NCBI GenBank assembly: GCA_031323845.1
Contig: JAVIYP010000008.1
Coordinates: 1 to 64,000, forward strand
Source: PUPG01 sp031323845
Lineage (GTDB): Bacteria > Bacteroidota > Bacteroidia > Bacteroidales > UBA7960
Direction: 5' to 3'
DNA length: 64,000 bases
Of this stretch, positions 62,498-64,000 are shown one piece after another; within the stretch, counting starts at the first letter, position 1, and each line of letters opens with the position of its first letter. The notes below the pieces were generated by a model that did not search any database, was not told where the DNA came from, and saw only the letters and a list, made by a program, of their open reading frames with translations. The position numbers and the translations under genes are program-made.

Positions 62498-64000
62498 CAC
62501 TGTATTTTTTTTGTCATCACCAGGTGGTTTTTGCCACCCTTTTCATAATAGCTTATGTCATCCATGGTTTTTCGGATAAGAAAGATGCCCAGTCCCCCGA
62601 TGGGCCGGTCTTCCACTGCAAGACCTGTGTCCGGGTCTTCCTGCGCAGTCGGGTCAAAGAACTGACCATCATCAATAAGCGTTATCATCACCTCCTGGCC
62701 TTTCTTTTCCAGTAAAAGTTCAATCTCACGCTTGCCTTTGTCGTTGTAGCCGTACTGAACGATATTTGTGAATGCTTCTTCAAGCACCAGGTTGAGCGAC
62801 ATGGTTAGTGGCATGGACAGACTCCAGGCCTCTGCGCATTTTTCCAGGAAACTGCTGATGCGCCGTAACTCCTCAATGTTGTTTTCCAGGGTGATAGATC
62901 GTTTATTGTCCATGTTTCCGTTATAAGCAATTGTCAACATTGTAATATCATCTGACTGGGGAAATCCTGCAACGTGCCGGATGACGGCATCTTCCACTGC
63001 CTTGATCAGTTTGCGGGGATCCAGTTCTTTATGTTTGCTGACTACCTGCAGCATGTTATCATCTCCAAACAATTGTGCCTGGGCGTTTTCAGCTTCATTT
63101 ACCCCGTCGGTGTAAGCAAATATCTTATCACCGGCCTCCATCCGGAGCTGTTGTTCTTTGTATACATAGTCCGCCACCAGGCCGAGAGGGATGCTGCCAC
63201 CGCTCTCCAGGCTTTTCAGTTCATCATCTTTTGTGATCAGCACAGGCGGGTTATGACCGGCATTGACATACCGTACCTCCCCTGATGTAAGGTCAAGGAC
63301 TCCCATGAAAAAGGTGACGAACATACAGGATTCGTTGTTCATCGCCAATGACTTGTTGAGGGTATTCGTGATTTCGGCCGCTGAAATGGTCTTGTCGGCT
63401 ATTGACCTTAACAGGGTCCGTGTAACGGCCATAAATAACGATGCGGGCACTCCTTTACCGGACACATCGCCGATGGCAAAGCAAAATTTATCGTTGTCCA
63501 TGATGAAGAAGTCATAGAGGTCGCCACCTACCTCCCTGGCAGAGTTCAGCGTGGCAAACAGGTCAACCTGGGGCGTGTCCGGAAACGGAGGGAAGCTGTG
63601 CGGGATCATTGACATCTGTATCTGATGAGCGATACGCAACTCGCTTTCGATCTTTTCTTTGGCGGAGGTAGTTTCTTTCAGGTTTTCAACGTATTGTGCC
63701 AGCTGTTGCTGCATATGCGAAAATGCCCCGTGCAGTTCATGCATTTCGTCTTTGCTTCTGATGTCGGGAAGTGTAACGTTAAAGTCACCTTCTGCAATAA
63801 GGTGCGCAGATTCAGCAAACTGCCCGAGCGGCGACGTGATGCGTTTTATGTTTTGCACGGTCAGCAGTCCCAGGATAAGAAGCCCTCCGACGACCAGGAC
63901 AATCATCAGGGTATTCATTTGCTGCAGAGGACCGAACATTTCTCTTTCGGGATACACTACTCCAATAGACCATCTGGAGCTTGGCAAAGAGGTGTGGTAC
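62497..64000 (-). CDS. HAMP-PP2C phosphatase fused to RsbW-like ATPase domain, N-terminal part beyond window
   Basis: About 500 visible residues; the frame is open to the right edge, so any sensor domain lies outside. Visible order: end of a sensor region (SLPSSRWSIGVVYP), a membrane segment, HAMP, PP2C with SAREVGGDLYDFF, IGDVSGKGVPASLFM, NAGHNPP and TDGVNEAE, then from about 355 residues before the stop an HATPase domain with NLVLEEAFTNIVQYGY and GGLGIFLIRK. The homologue at 59567-61489 lacks this last domain. A phosphatase and an anti-sigma-type kinase fold on one chain can in principle switch an antagonist both ways. Overlaps the binding-protein start by one base. Confidence 0.88.
   Translation of the reverse strand, partial: YHTSLPSSRWSIGVVYPEREMFGPLQQMNTLMIVLVVGGLLILGLLTVQNIKRITSPLGQFAESAHLIAEGDFNVTLPDIRSKDEMHELHGAFSHMQQQLAQYVENLKETTSAKEKIESELRIAHQIQMSMIPHSFPPFPDTPQVDLFATLNSAREVGGDLYDFFIMDNDKFCFAIGDVSGKGVPASLFMAVTRTLLRSIADKTISAAEITNTLNKSLAMNNESCMFVTFFMGVLDLTSGEVRYVNAGHNPPVLITKDDELKSLESGGSIPLGLVADYVYKEQQLRMEAGDKIFAYTDGVNEAENAQAQLFGDDNMLQVVSKHKELDPRKLIKAVEDAVIRHVAGFPQSDDITMLTIAYNGNMDNKRSITLENNIEELRRISSFLEKCAEAWSLSMPLTMSLNLVLEEAFTNIVQYGYNDKGKREIELLLEKKGQEVMITLIDDGQFFDPTAQEDPDTGLAVEDRPIGGLGIFLIRKTMDDISYYEKGGKNHLVMTKKIQ

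Overview
The window looks like a chromosome segment of an anaerobic or microaerophilic member of the Bacteroidota, probably Bacteroidales-like. The evidence is a SusC/SusD pair, the fused murF-alr gene typical of the phylum, gldA, a PorT-type outer-membrane barrel, carboxynorspermidine polyamine genes, a tmRNA whose tag follows the Bacteroidota GxxNYAxAA pattern, and many upstream sites matching the Bacteroidota promoter form (TAnnTTTG at -7, sometimes with TTG about 20 bases upstream). Genes are dense and mostly housekeeping, with short spacers, except for a few long spacers that are packed with repeats.

Layout. 0-21.8 kb: end of panB, a pseudouridine synthase, a large secreted HEXXH/propeller/barrel protein, rfbC, lpdA, a phosphopantetheinyl transferase, ahcY, a PorT-like barrel, yicC-gmk-nadD, metK, gldA, rsgA-dtd, the operon DUF177-rpmF-plsX-fabH, and a 1077-residue iron-sulfur flavoprotein that joins in one chain the parts of HcnABC/LhpBEF-type dehydrogenases. 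21.8-23.3 kb: a gene-free stretch of short tandem repeats. 23.3-35.9 kb: a degenerate-Rieske lipoprotein, greA with a structured leader, a HIT protein, ruvC, susC/susD, pdxA, murF-alr, a glutamine amidotransferase and ridA. 35.9-38.4 kb: yifB lying between two inverted copies of a composite repeat. 38.5-46.9 kb: carboxynorspermidine dehydrogenase and decarboxylase, lapA-like, gpsA, an M28 peptidase, pyrI, pyrB and a cyclic-2,3-diphosphoglycerate-synthetase-like GTPase.

47.3-59.4 kb looks more AT-rich by eye and reads as a solute-uptake and signalling block: an orphan histidine kinase with an NTF2-like input domain, ssrA, then an apparent operon of a DUF4212-like small subunit interrupted by about 150 extra residues, a sodium:solute symporter, a membrane TPR protein and an outer-membrane porin. 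A repeat copy, a phosphoesterase, a Cache-PAS-CBS-CBS-DUF294 receptor and a many-pass membrane protein with twin GPEAA motifs follow. 59.5-64 kb is a minus-strand cassette in which a solute-binding protein of the NMT1/THI5 type sits between two RsbU-type PP2C phosphatases, one of which carries its own RsbW-like ATPase domain and runs off the window.

The most unusual items are the solute/signalling block, the binding-protein/phosphatase cassette, the single-chain flavoprotein, and the dispersed repeat families with 7- and 8-base units. All function calls rest on reading the translated sequence by eye; no database search was run.
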